Shown here in pieces: positions 24,060-32,806 of a DNA stretch of 33,663 nucleotides. Location: contig CAZCOA010000031.1 in NCBI GenBank assembly GCA_964500225.1, forward strand, positions 1 to 33,663, in the 5' to 3' direction. Numbering within the stretch: position 1 is the first letter of the stretch; each line of letters opens with the position of its first letter. This DNA is from JAAYDY01 sp964500225. GTDB taxonomy: Bacteria > Planctomycetota > Phycisphaerae > FEN-1346 > JAACEH01. Made by a program: the position numbers and the translations under genes. The notes under the pieces are model-generated. The model worked only from the letters and a program-made list of their open reading frames with translations. It was not told the DNA's origin and did not search any database.

Positions 24060-24602
24060 GTGACACACCCTGTCATGACTGCTGCGGACCGCGACGCCCT
24101 GATCGAGGCGTCCGACGACGTGCTCTTGCGGCACGTCGAGGCACAGAACTATCGCGCCGGCGGCCCTGGCGGCCAACATCGTAACAAGGTCGAAACCGGC
24201 GTGCGTCTTCGCCATGCCGCCTCGGGCGTCGTCGTCACTGCATCCGAGCGGCGCAGCCAACACGAGAACCGTCACCGGGCCCTCCAGCGCATGCGACAAG
24301 CCCTGGCTCTGCACGTGCGATGCCCGGCCGTCGAGGGACGCGACGGCCTGCCGGCCGACCTCGCCGCCCTGCTCGCGTCGCCCCAATGGCCCTCGCTGTC
24401 GCCGAAGTCGCAGGGCTTCTGGCGATTGGCCGCACGGGTGCTCGACCGCCTGGCGGCCGACGGCGCGAAACTGTCGGATACGGCGGCCGCCCTGACCGTC
24501 TCGACCGGGTCGCTAGTGCGGTTTCTCGGCCGCGACGACGCACTCTGGCAAGCTGCCTGCCGCCTCCGCCGAGAGGCCGGCCTTCCCCCCCTCCACAAGT
24601 AA
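24060..24602 (+). CDS. Release-factor-like GGQ protein, candidate ribosome rescue peptidyl-tRNA hydrolase
   Basis: The 180-residue product has the catalytic RF-1 domain with GGQ at residues 37-39 in YRAGGPGGQHRNKVETGVRLRH. The codon-reading and L11-binding domains of RF1/RF2 are missing, as in ArfB and PrfH-type rescue factors. Unlike ArfB, the C-terminal part is not a plain basic tail but a helical region of about 90 residues (LDRLAADGAKLSDTAAALTV, LVRFLGRDDALWQA). The GTG start at 24060 lies four bases after the mutS2 stop, and its AAGGAG (24047-24052) overlaps that stop, so the two genes are co-transcribed and probably coupled. Hydrolysis of peptidyl-tRNA is inferred from the GGQ motif. 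Confidence 0.8.
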   Translation: MTHPVMTAADRDALIEASDDVLLRHVEAQNYRAGGPGGQHRNKVETGVRLRHAASGVVVTASERRSQHENRHRALQRMRQALALHVRCPAVEGRDGLPADLAALLASPQWPSLSPKSQGFWRLAARVLDRLAADGAKLSDTAAALTVSTGSLVRFLGRDDALWQAACRLRREAGLPPLHK

Positions 24603-24615
24603 GCCATACCCCGTC

Positions 24616-24665
24616 GGTCACATCAAGTGAGCCCGGAGGCCGCCGAGTCCTAACTTTACTTGACC
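24616..24665. repeat. Imperfect inverted repeat before the CHAD gene
   Basis: TCAAGT (24623-24628) and ACTTGA (24658-24663) face each other, extended by GGTCA and TGACC at the outer ends with an offset. The 114-base gap otherwise shows no clear promoter. It may be a weak hairpin after the GGQ gene or a remnant of a dispersed repeat. Confidence 0.25.
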
Positions 24666-24716
24666 CCGTTTCTGTGGTAGCGTCAAGACTCAGGTTTTCG
24701 CCGGCTGGATCGAGTC

Positions 24717-25790
24717 ATGCGGTCGATGAGTCACACACCAGACACAGGCTACCGACGCTTGGCCGCCGCCTACGCGGCACGGCATCTCGCCGCCCTGTCC
24801 AAACATCTGAAATCCGTCGGCGACGGATCGCGCGGCGAGTGCATCCACCTGGCCCGTGTGGCCGCACGACGGCTACGTGTGGCAATCAAGGTGTTTTCGC
24901 CGTGTTTTCCGACCAAACCGGCCCGGCGCTGGCGACGCCAGTTGCGGCGGCTCTTGCGGACTCTCGGCGACGCCAGGGACCTTGACATTCAGATCGCCCA
25001 ACTCGACGAGTTTCTCGCCTCGACCGACGACCGGCGCCTACAGCCCGGCATCGAGCGGCTCGGCCTGCGGCTGCGGCAGCAGCGCGATCGTCGGCAGGAC
25101 GACCTCCTGGCCGCCGTCAAACGATTCCGGCGCAGCGGGGCGCCCGACGAGATGCGACAGTCGCTGACACGTCTCGGCCCCGGCCGGATTCGCAGCAGCG
25201 CCGACGTGCGCAGCCGCACGGTGTTCGCGGAAGGATCGCGACAGATTCTAGCGGCGCTGCAAACGCTCCTCGGCCACAGAGACTGCCTGTGGAACCCGCG
25301 CGACGTGGCCCGCCACCACGCCATGCGCATCGCCGCCAAAAGGCTCCGATATGCCATGGAGGCCTTCGCCGCAGCGTACCCCTCGAAACTGAAGCCGCAG
25401 ATCGACGCCGCCCGACATCTGCAGACTGCCCTCGGCGACCTGCACGATTGCGACATGTGGATCGAACGGATCGACGCCTTCGTCCGCGAGGAAAGGAAGC
25501 GAACCGAGGAGTACTTCGGCCATACGCGACCCTTCGCAAGACTGCGACCGGGCCTGGAGCACCTGCTCGAACAGCATCGACGCAAACGCGACCACTTGTT
25601 CGCCGAGGCCGGCCGCACGTGGAGCCGGTTCGGCGACCAGGCGGTCTGGGAAAAACTCGTCCAGACGTTGGACCAACGCCTGCAACAGGCCGAACCGCCG
25701 TCGTCTCGGTCGGATGCACAAGACAACACGCCGCCGCAGACGCCCAATCATGGCAACGACGCCGGAGACAATAACAAAGACACTCACTGA
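24717..25790 (+). CDS. CHAD-domain protein (polyphosphate-associated)
   Basis: The 357-residue helical protein has the two half-repeats of a CHAD domain with conserved His and basic residues: CIHLARVAARRLRVAIKVF near residue 45 and RHHAMRIAAKRLRYAMEAF near 200, plus ALGDLHDCDMWIERI. CHAD proteins bind polyphosphate through this basic surface and can locate to polyphosphate granules. The last about 35 residues are a hydrophilic, probably disordered tail. ATG 24717 is used; ATG 24726 is possible. It is followed after 8 bases by ppx and then ppk, which agrees with a polyphosphate role. No ThTPase-type CYTH domain is attached. Confidence 0.9.
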   Translation: MRSMSHTPDTGYRRLAAAYAARHLAALSKHLKSVGDGSRGECIHLARVAARRLRVAIKVFSPCFPTKPARRWRRQLRRLLRTLGDARDLDIQIAQLDEFLASTDDRRLQPGIERLGLRLRQQRDRRQDDLLAAVKRFRRSGAPDEMRQSLTRLGPGRIRSSADVRSRTVFAEGSRQILAALQTLLGHRDCLWNPRDVARHHAMRIAAKRLRYAMEAFAAAYPSKLKPQIDAARHLQTALGDLHDCDMWIERIDAFVREERKRTEEYFGHTRPFARLRPGLEHLLEQHRRKRDHLFAEAGRTWSRFGDQAVWEKLVQTLDQRLQQAEPPSSRSDAQDNTPPQTPNHGNDAGDNNKDTH

Positions 25791-25798
25791 GGCCCCCC

Positions 25799-27352
25799 AT
25801 GCCCCCACAGGATGCCATACAGAAACCGCCGAACCTGGTCGGCGCCATCGATATCGGCAGCAACTCGATCCGCATGCTCATCGCCCAGGTGCTTGCCGAC
25901 GGACAGATCGAAACGCTCGAAAGCCTCCAGCGGCCGGTGCGGCTCGGACAGGACACTTTCCGCCGCGAGCGTCTTTCCAGCGAAACCATGCGAGCGGCCG
26001 TGGCCATCCTGCGCGATTTCCGCCGGCTACTGGACTCCTACGGCGTGCGACAGATTCGCACCGTGGCCACCAGCGCCGTCCGCGAGGCCCGCAACAGCGA
26101 CACCTTCCTGGATCGCATCCTCATGGCCACCGGCCTCGACGTGGCCGTCATCGACACGTCCGAGGAGAGCCGGCTGATGGTTGCCGCCGTGCGGCAGGCG
26201 GCCGGCAGGGCGATCAGCTCGCGCATGCGGCGGACCCTGGTGGCCGAAGTCGGTGGCGGCAGCACCTTGCTCACGCTCCTGCATCGCGGCGAGATCGAGT
26301 CGAGCCTCAGCCTGCGTCTCGGAGCCATCCGCCTCCAGGAATCCCTCGGCACCAGCTATGAAACCCCCGCCCGTTCCGCCGGAATGCTGCGCGAGAGAAT
26401 CGCCAGCGACATTGCCTCGCTCCAAAACACGGTGCATCTAGAAGGCATCTCGACGCTCGTGGCCGTCGGCGACGATGCCCGTTTCATGGCCGAGCGCGTC
26501 GGATCCCCCCTCGGCGAGGGGTTGCACGCGATTCCCGCCGACGAGTTCAGCAAACAGACTGCCCGCTGTGCCTCACTGTCGGCGGACGACTTGGTCCGCC
26601 AGTACGGCCTGCCCTATTCCGAGGCCGAGACGCTGGTTCCGGCCCTGCTCATCTACGAGGCCCTGATCGGCGTCACGCGGGCCAGACGAGTCATCGTCGC
26701 CGACGTCTCGATGCGCGACGGCCTGCTGCTGGACGTCGTCCGCAGCGCCACCGGCCAGGAAGACTTGTCACTGACCGAAGGCGTCCTGCACTCCGCCGCC
26801 GCCGTTGCCGAGAAGTACCGCGTGGACACCCGCCACGCCCGACACGTCGCCGACATCGCCCTGCGGTTGTTCGACGACATGGCTGCCGACCACGGCCTCT
26901 CGCGGCGGCACCGCCTGCTCCTGGAAACCGCCGCCATGCTTCACGAGGCCGGCAGCTACGTCAGCAACCGGGCCCATCACAAGCACAGCTACTACCTCAT
27001 CGCCAACAGCGAAATCTTCGGCCTCACTCGGAACGAGCTCGACATCGTCGCCCAGGTCGCCCGGTACCATCGCCAGGCCATGCCCAAGCCGACGCACCTG
27101 CCGTACATGGCTCTGCCGCGAGAGCAACGCATGGTCATCAGCAAGCTGGCCGCCCTGCTCCGTGTCGCCGACGCCCTCGACCAAGGCCATCAGCAGCGCG
27201 TCCGCGACTTCCGGTGCCGTCGCAGCGACGAGGAACTCACCCTTCAGGTCGCGGCCTCCGGCGACCTGATCCTTGAGGCCAAGAGCCTCGAGGCCAAAGG
27301 TGATCTGTTCGAGGACATCTACGGGCTCAGGGTTCGCCTGGAAGAGATGTAA
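25799..27352 (+). CDS. ppx: Exopolyphosphatase / Ppx-GppA family with HD-like C-terminal domain
   Basis: Ppx removes terminal phosphate from polyphosphate; GppA relatives also split pppGpp. The 517-residue product has the ASKHA fold with phosphate loop IDIGSNSIRMLIAQ near residue 17, the second loop AEVGGGSTLLTLL near 150 and LSLRLGAIRLQE. The C-terminal half (about 325-500) is the HD-type helical domain (DTRHARHVADIALRLFDDMA, LLETAAMLHEAGSYV), as in long Ppx. ATG 25799 has TGAGG overlapping the CHAD stop codon 6 bases upstream, so CHAD and ppx are probably coupled. The pairing with ppk supports polyphosphate as substrate. Confidence 0.92.
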   Translation: MPPQDAIQKPPNLVGAIDIGSNSIRMLIAQVLADGQIETLESLQRPVRLGQDTFRRERLSSETMRAAVAILRDFRRLLDSYGVRQIRTVATSAVREARNSDTFLDRILMATGLDVAVIDTSEESRLMVAAVRQAAGRAISSRMRRTLVAEVGGGSTLLTLLHRGEIESSLSLRLGAIRLQESLGTSYETPARSAGMLRERIASDIASLQNTVHLEGISTLVAVGDDARFMAERVGSPLGEGLHAIPADEFSKQTARCASLSADDLVRQYGLPYSEAETLVPALLIYEALIGVTRARRVIVADVSMRDGLLLDVVRSATGQEDLSLTEGVLHSAAAVAEKYRVDTRHARHVADIALRLFDDMAADHGLSRRHRLLLETAAMLHEAGSYVSNRAHHKHSYYLIANSEIFGLTRNELDIVAQVARYHRQAMPKPTHLPYMALPREQRMVISKLAALLRVADALDQGHQQRVRDFRCRRSDEELTLQVAASGDLILEAKSLEAKGDLFEDIYGLRVRLEEM

Positions 27353-27412
27353 CACGCAGATATCGCCGACCGTCGGCATCCCGACTGCGGAACACACGAA
27401 TCAGGAATCGTT

Positions 27413-29524
27413 ATGGCCAAGAGCACAACGTTCGGACCCGAATCCTTCATCAACCGCGAACTGAGTTGGCTCGAGTTCGACCACCGCGTCCTCGAAGAAG
27501 GGATGAGCGAGGACGTTCCCCTCCTGGAGCGGCTGAAGTTCCTCGCCATCGTCAGCTCCAATCTCGACGAGTTTTTCATGATCCGCGTCGCCGGCCTGAT
27601 GCGGCAACGCTCGGCCGGCATGCGGCGTCGCGGGCCCGCCGGCATGACCGCCGCCCAGCAACTATCGGCCATCAGCCAGCGGGTTCACCGCCTCGTCGCA
27701 GACCAGGCCCGCGGGATCCGATCCGCGCTGGCGCAACTGCGCGAGCACGGCATCGCCATCCTCGAGCCGGAGGAATGGTCGCCCGAGCAGCGTCGATTCC
27801 TTCAGACATACTTCGCCGAGGAAGTCCAGCCTGTCCTGACGCCTCTGGCCATGCAGGAACTGGACCCCAGACCCTTGCTGCCCGGTCTGGAGCTGAATGT
27901 CGCCCTGTCCCTGGTAGAGGGCCGTGGCCGCAAACCGGACGAGAGTCTCATCGTTATTTCCATCCCGCGGCAATTGCGACGCCTCGTTACGGTGCCGGCC
28001 GACGCCGGTCTCCAGTTTGCTCGGCTGGAAGATGTGATCGTCGCCTTCGCCGAGTCGATGTTCCCGGGCGCACGCATTCGCGCCGCCGTCGTCTTCCGCC
28101 TCACACGCGACGCCGACGTGGACATTCAGGACGACGACGCCGGCGACCTCCTGCACGCCGTCGAGGAGGCCCTTGTCGCACGCCGACGCCGCGCCGCCGT
28201 CCGGCTCGAAATCTCCGCACGGCCCGACGCGTGGCTCCTCACGTGGATTGTTCAGTGGCTCAAGCTCCGCACCGAGGACGTGTACGAGATCGACGGGTTC
28301 CTCGATGCTACCGCCCTTTGGGAAATCGTCAACCGCGAGGGATTCGATGCCCTGCGGTATCCCGACTGGCCGCCCCAGCCGCCGCGAGACCTCCTCGGCG
28401 AAGACGACCTCTTTGCCGCCCTGCGCGACCACGACGCCCTGCTCTTTCATCCCTACGAGAGTTTCGATCCGGTCGTCCGACTCGTCGAGCAGGCCGCCGA
28501 CGACCCAGGCGTCATGGCCATCAAGATCACCCTCTACCGAACCAGCGGCGATTCGCCCATCGTCAAGGCCCTTCAGCGCGCCGCCGAGAACGGCAAACAG
28601 GTCGTCGCTCTGGTCGAGCTCAGGGCCCGCTTCGACGAGGCCCGCAACGTCCAGTGGGCACGCCGTCTTGAGGACGCCGGATGCCACGTCATCTACGGCA
28701 TCGCCGGCTACAAAACCCACAGCAAGGCCCTGCTCATCGTCCGACGCGAAAGCGGCCGCATCCGCCGCTACGTCCATCTGGCCACCGGCAACTACAACGA
28801 CCGCACTGCCCGACTCTACAGCGACATCGGCCTGATGACCGCCGACCGCGACATGGCCGCCGACGTCGCCGCCTTCTTCAACCTCCTCACCGGCTACAGC
28901 GAAACCGTCGGCTGGTCCAAACTCACTATCGCCCCCACCGGCCTGAGGCGGCGGTTCATCGAACTCATCGAACGCGAAATCCACTTGTCCTCGCCCGAGC
29001 GGCCAGGCCTTATCATGGCCAAGGTCAACTCCCTCCAGGACCACCAGATCATCGCGGCCCTTTACCGCGCCGCCGCCGCCGGCGTTCGCATCCGACTCAA
29101 CGTGCGAGGCATCTGCTGCCTCCGACCCGGCGTCCAGGGGCTCTCCGAGACCATCGAGGTCACCTCGATCGTCGATCGGTTCCTCGAACACGCACGCATC
29201 TTCTACTTCAACAACGGCGGACGCGATGAAGTGTACCTCAGCAGCGCCGACTGGATGGAGCGCAACCTCGACCGACGCCTGGAACTGCTCTTTCCCGTCA
29301 CCGACCCGCGATTGCAGCGACGCCTCATCGACTGGCTGCACATCTTCCTGGCCGATAATGTCAAAGCCCGACGCCTGACCGCCAACGGCACCTACCAGCG
29401 CATCGCCGTTGAGGACAACGAACCCCTTCGTGCCCAGGAAAAACTCTACGCCGATGCCGTCGCCGCCGCCGAGGCCGCCAGACAATCGTCCGTCCGCTTC
29501 CGGCCCATGCAGCGGCCCGACTGA
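27413..29524 (+). CDS. ppk1: Polyphosphate kinase 1
   Basis: Ppk1 makes polyphosphate from ATP reversibly through a phosphohistidine. The 703-residue product has the four-domain layout. The N-terminal domain begins FINRELSWLEFDHRVLEE, and the catalytic part is of the phospholipase D type with His436 in AGYKTHSKALLIV, equivalent to E. coli His435. ATGNYNDRTARLYSD and RGICCLRPGVQGLSE also match closely. ATG 27413 follows ppx by 60 bases with AGGAA just upstream and no separate promoter seen. It ends 5 bases before the stop of the convergent ROK gene, with no terminator evident between them. Confidence 0.97.
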   Translation: MAKSTTFGPESFINRELSWLEFDHRVLEEGMSEDVPLLERLKFLAIVSSNLDEFFMIRVAGLMRQRSAGMRRRGPAGMTAAQQLSAISQRVHRLVADQARGIRSALAQLREHGIAILEPEEWSPEQRRFLQTYFAEEVQPVLTPLAMQELDPRPLLPGLELNVALSLVEGRGRKPDESLIVISIPRQLRRLVTVPADAGLQFARLEDVIVAFAESMFPGARIRAAVVFRLTRDADVDIQDDDAGDLLHAVEEALVARRRRAAVRLEISARPDAWLLTWIVQWLKLRTEDVYEIDGFLDATALWEIVNREGFDALRYPDWPPQPPRDLLGEDDLFAALRDHDALLFHPYESFDPVVRLVEQAADDPGVMAIKITLYRTSGDSPIVKALQRAAENGKQVVALVELRARFDEARNVQWARRLEDAGCHVIYGIAGYKTHSKALLIVRRESGRIRRYVHLATGNYNDRTARLYSDIGLMTADRDMAADVAAFFNLLTGYSETVGWSKLTIAPTGLRRRFIELIEREIHLSSPERPGLIMAKVNSLQDHQIIAALYRAAAAGVRIRLNVRGICCLRPGVQGLSETIEVTSIVDRFLEHARIFYFNNGGRDEVYLSSADWMERNLDRRLELLFPVTDPRLQRRLIDWLHIFLADNVKARRLTANGTYQRIAVEDNEPLRAQEKLYADAVAAAEAARQSSVRFRPMQRPD

Positions 29525-29529
29525 CCCCA

Positions 29530-30909
29530 TCAACCCAGGTGCAGCAGCGCCGCCTTATGCCCCGTGTATCCGTTGTAGGCCTTGATCGCCTTCGGCGTCG
29601 GCACCGCTTCCCAGCCGATGCCACGGCATGAAAGGTACGCCTGCGACGCCTCGCTCAGCGTCAGACTCCCGTCGCGCCCCGTCCCGACGAAAAACATGTG
29701 CGGCCCCCCTTTACATGCTCGCGCCACGTCCTCCGCACCGATCAGGGCCGCCTTGCTGCCGCCCACGGCCGCCGGCTCCCACTGCCACTTCTTCACGTCC
29801 CCGTTGACGCGAATCATCACGCCGCGACGGCACGTCTCGTCCCCCACGGTTACCTCGCCGTCGCCCGACTCGCGAATCGGATCGTACACCGGCTGCACCT
29901 CGAAATCGGGATCAAACGGGTCGCAACCCGCCAGTTGCCGCGCCAAGGCCACCGCCCCGACGATCACCGCATCATCTCCCAACGGCGACAACACCACCTC
30001 CCCGCCCTCGCGGGACCCCGGCAGGCGATGCTCCCGCACTACCTTGCGGATGATCGGCAACAGAAAATCGCCGCACGCCTCCATCACGCCCCCGCCCAGA
30101 ACAATCATCTCCGGATCCACCATGTGGAACACCGTAACGCACGCCTGTCCCAGCACCTCGCCGACGCGCGTCAGCACCTCGGTCACCAGGGCATCGCCCG
30201 CGGCCAGGGCCTGCCCCAGCGCCCCGCCGCGAATCTGCCGCAGATTGCCATTCAACAACTCCGTCAGCACCGTGGTCCGCCCGGCCTTTACCGCGTCGCG
30301 GATGTCGCGCTCGATGGCCCATCGCCCGGCCAGCGCTTCCAGGCACCCGAAGTTGCCGCACGCGCATTTCGGACCGCCATACTGGATCACTGTGTGGCCG
30401 ATCTCGCCGGCCGACTCGCGATACCCGCGCCACAGCTTGTCCTTGCGCACCAGACCGCCCCCGATGCCCGTCCCGACAAAGATGCCGAACAGACTCGACG
30501 CCTTCCGTCCCGCCCCCAGCCACCGTTCGCCCAGCGTACCCAGGTTCGTGTCGTTGCCCAAGGCCACCGGCACACCTAGACGCTTCGCCAGCGGCTTGAC
30601 GAGTTCCATCCCCGTCAGGTTCAGATTCGGCGTGATGATCACCCGGCCGGCCGCCGGATCCGTCACCCCCGGCACCGCCAGCCCCACCGCCTCGATGTCC
30701 CCGGCCTTCAGGCCGTGCTCCGACAGCACCGCCTTGATCGCCGTCTCGATGGCCGCCACCGTGTCGGCGCCGCTGCCTGATCGCGGCGTGCTCAACTTCT
30801 CCCGAGCCACGATCCGACCACACTCCGGCACCAGCGCCGCCTGAATGTTCGTCCCGCCTACGTCCACGCCGATATACAACTCGGCCTTCGTCTCCTTGAC
30901 GTCTCCCAT
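29530..30909 (-). CDS. ROK-family sugar kinase fused to a C-terminal Mth938-like domain
   Basis: ATG 30909 (MGDVKETKAELYIGVDVGGTN) is supported by GGGAGG 4 bases upstream. Residues 1 to about 325 are a ROK kinase, with phosphate loop DVGGTNIQAAL, the second ATP site FVGTGIGGGLV and the zinc motif CACGNFGCLEALAG, so it probably phosphorylates glucose or an amino sugar. Typical ROK kinases stop near 320 residues; this one has 459. Residues about 345-459 resemble the Mth938/NDUFAF3-like domain (DUF498): VMIRVNGDVKKWQW, HMFFVGTGRDGSLTLS, AVPTPKAIKAYNGY and KAALLHLG. I know no established role for that domain in sugar kinases. The gene converges on ppk1. Confidence 0.85.
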   Translation of the reverse strand: MGDVKETKAELYIGVDVGGTNIQAALVPECGRIVAREKLSTPRSGSGADTVAAIETAIKAVLSEHGLKAGDIEAVGLAVPGVTDPAAGRVIITPNLNLTGMELVKPLAKRLGVPVALGNDTNLGTLGERWLGAGRKASSLFGIFVGTGIGGGLVRKDKLWRGYRESAGEIGHTVIQYGGPKCACGNFGCLEALAGRWAIERDIRDAVKAGRTTVLTELLNGNLRQIRGGALGQALAAGDALVTEVLTRVGEVLGQACVTVFHMVDPEMIVLGGGVMEACGDFLLPIIRKVVREHRLPGSREGGEVVLSPLGDDAVIVGAVALARQLAGCDPFDPDFEVQPVYDPIRESGDGEVTVGDETCRRGVMIRVNGDVKKWQWEPAAVGGSKAALIGAEDVARACKGGPHMFFVGTGRDGSLTLSEASQAYLSCRGIGWEAVPTPKAIKAYNGYTGHKAALLHLG

Positions 30910-30976
30910 CGTTCCTCCCGTGCTCTTCCTGCCGCCACACGCCCCGCCCGCCGCACTGCCGACCAATCCCGCCCCT

Positions 30977-31004
30977 CTTGTACCCGAATCCACGCCCCTT
31001 GCAA
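30977..31004 (-). promoter_or_regulatory. Possible promoter for the ROK fusion gene
   Basis: On the minus strand TTGCAA (31004-30999) and TACAAG (30982-30977) have a 16-base spacer, about 65 bases before the ATG. Both boxes match only four of six consensus bases. Confidence 0.35.
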
Positions 31005-31053
31005 GCGGGAACCGACCCCTTCCGTCCTCTCAGCGGCGGCCCTGTGTTTCGGC

Positions 31054-31083
31054 TTGCTCAATCCACTATACCCCGGTTATATT
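31054..31083 (+). promoter_or_regulatory. Possible promoter for the ComM/YifB gene
   Basis: TTGCTC (31054-31059) and TATATT (31078-31083) have an 18-base spacer; the -10 box is good and the -35 weak. It lies in the AT-richest part of this gap, about 25 bases before the ATG at 31116. Confidence 0.4.
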
Positions 31084-31115
31084 CACATCCCGTTAATTCC
31101 AAGCGGGAGCCCATC

Positions 31116-32663
31116 ATGCTTGCCAAGATTCTCAGCGCCTCGGTCGTCGGCATCGACGGCTACATGGCCACCATCGAGGTCGATATCCGACACGGCATGC
31201 CCTCGATCATCACCGTCGGGCTGCCCGATGCCGCCGTCAAGGAATCCAAGGACCGCGTCGAATCCGCCCTGCGCAACAGCGGCTATCAGTGGCCCAGCGA
31301 CCGCATCACCATCAACTACGCCCCCGGCGACATCCGCAAGGAAGGTCCCGCCTTCGATCTGCCCACCGCGCTGGGCATGCTCGCCGCCAGCGGACAACTC
31401 GACAGTGAACTTCTCGCCGACTACGCCGCCACCGGCGAACTGGCCCTCGACGGCACCCTGCGGCCCGTCCGCGGGTGCCTCGCCGCCGCCATGGCCGTCC
31501 GGGCCGACGGCCGTCGCGGTTTCATCGTCCCCGCCGCCAACGCCAGCGAGGCCGGCGTCGTCGCGGGACTGAACGTCATTCCCGTCGGCTCCCTCACCGA
31601 AGCCGTCGGCTTCCTCTCCGGCCAGCTTCCCATCGAGCCGATCGCCATCGACCTGGAAACCATCTTTAACGAATCGTCCTGCTACGATCTGGATTTCGCC
31701 GACGTCCGTGGCCAGGAGTCCGCCAAACGCGCTCTCACCGTCGCCGCCGCCGGAGGCCACAACGTCCTCATGGTCGGCCCCCCCGGCTCCGGGAAAACCA
31801 TGCTCGCCCGGCGCCTGCCGACCATTCTGCCCAAGCTCTCCCTCGAAGAGTCCCTCGAGACCACACGCATCTACAGTTCCGTCGGACTCCTGAAACCCGG
31901 TCAGAGCATCCTCGGCACGCGGCCCTTCCGCGCGCCGCACCACACGATTTCCCATGCCGGCCTGGTCGGCGGCGGCAGCGTCCCCACGCCCGGCGAGGTC
32001 TCCCTCGCCCACAACGGCGTCCTGTTCCTCGACGAACTGCCCGAATTCGACAAGAAGACCCTCGAAGTCTTGCGCCAGCCGCTCGAAGACGGAATCGTCA
32101 GCATCGCCCGCGTCCAGGGCAGCATGACCTTTCCGGCACGCATCTCGCTCGTGGCCGCCCTGAACCCGTGCCCCTGCGGCTACCTGACCGACCCGCGGCA
32201 CGAGTGCCGATGCACCCCCCGGCAGATTCAGGCCTACATGGGCCGCATCTCCGGCCCCCTGCTCGACCGCATCGACATTCACATCGAGGTGCCCGCCGTC
32301 GCCTACCGCGACCTGCGCAGCACGCGCGACGGCGCCTCCAGCGCTGAACTGCGCGACCAGGTAGTCCGCGCCCGGGCCATGCAACACCGACGCCTCAGCG
32401 GCCGCGGAGGCAACGGTCAGGCCGCTCGAACCAACGCCACGATGAGCCACCGCGAGGTCAAGCAGATTTGCCGCCTCGACGACCGCTCGGAAACGCTCTT
32501 GAAACAAGCAACCCAGGAACTCGGCCTCTCGGCCCGCGCCCACGACAAAGTGCTGCGCCTGGCCCGCACCATCGCCGACCTCGACAACGCTCCCGACATC
32601 GCCATGCACCACCTGAGCGAAGCCATCCAGTACCGCCGTCTCGACCGAAACCTCTTTGCGTGA
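31116..32663 (+). CDS. comM: ComM/YifB-family Mg-chelatase-like AAA+ ATPase
   Basis: ATG 31116 (MLAKILSASVVGIDGYMATIEVD) gives the conserved N-terminus of the family, with GGGAG upstream; the open frame before it is not conserved. The 515-residue product has a Lon-protease-like N-terminal fold (about 1-170) and an AAA+ Mg-chelatase-like domain. That domain has Walker A GPPGSGKT at 221-228, FRAPHHTISHAGLVGGG, Walker B VLFLDELPEF and the zinc-like cysteine group CPCGY...CRCTP. A C-terminal helical domain follows (about 410-515, AHDKVLRLARTIADL). In Vibrio ComM is a branch-migration helicase helping natural transformation; many bacteria with no known competence also carry it. It stands alone between convergent or divergent neighbours. 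Confidence 0.92.
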   Translation: MLAKILSASVVGIDGYMATIEVDIRHGMPSIITVGLPDAAVKESKDRVESALRNSGYQWPSDRITINYAPGDIRKEGPAFDLPTALGMLAASGQLDSELLADYAATGELALDGTLRPVRGCLAAAMAVRADGRRGFIVPAANASEAGVVAGLNVIPVGSLTEAVGFLSGQLPIEPIAIDLETIFNESSCYDLDFADVRGQESAKRALTVAAAGGHNVLMVGPPGSGKTMLARRLPTILPKLSLEESLETTRIYSSVGLLKPGQSILGTRPFRAPHHTISHAGLVGGGSVPTPGEVSLAHNGVLFLDELPEFDKKTLEVLRQPLEDGIVSIARVQGSMTFPARISLVAALNPCPCGYLTDPRHECRCTPRQIQAYMGRISGPLLDRIDIHIEVPAVAYRDLRSTRDGASSAELRDQVVRARAMQHRRLSGRGGNGQAARTNATMSHREVKQICRLDDRSETLLKQATQELGLSARAHDKVLRLARTIADLDNAPDIAMHHLSEAIQYRRLDRNLFA

Positions 32664-32806
32664 GCCAACGTAGGGTGGGTTCCCCGGACCCGCTCGGACT
32701 CGGCCTCCACCCGGACGTTCCCACCATCGCCTGCCTCAGCGAACTGACCGGCCTCCTGCCCGGCCCGCACGGCGCCGAGGCATGAGCCCATCCTCGACAC
32801 GCCGGC

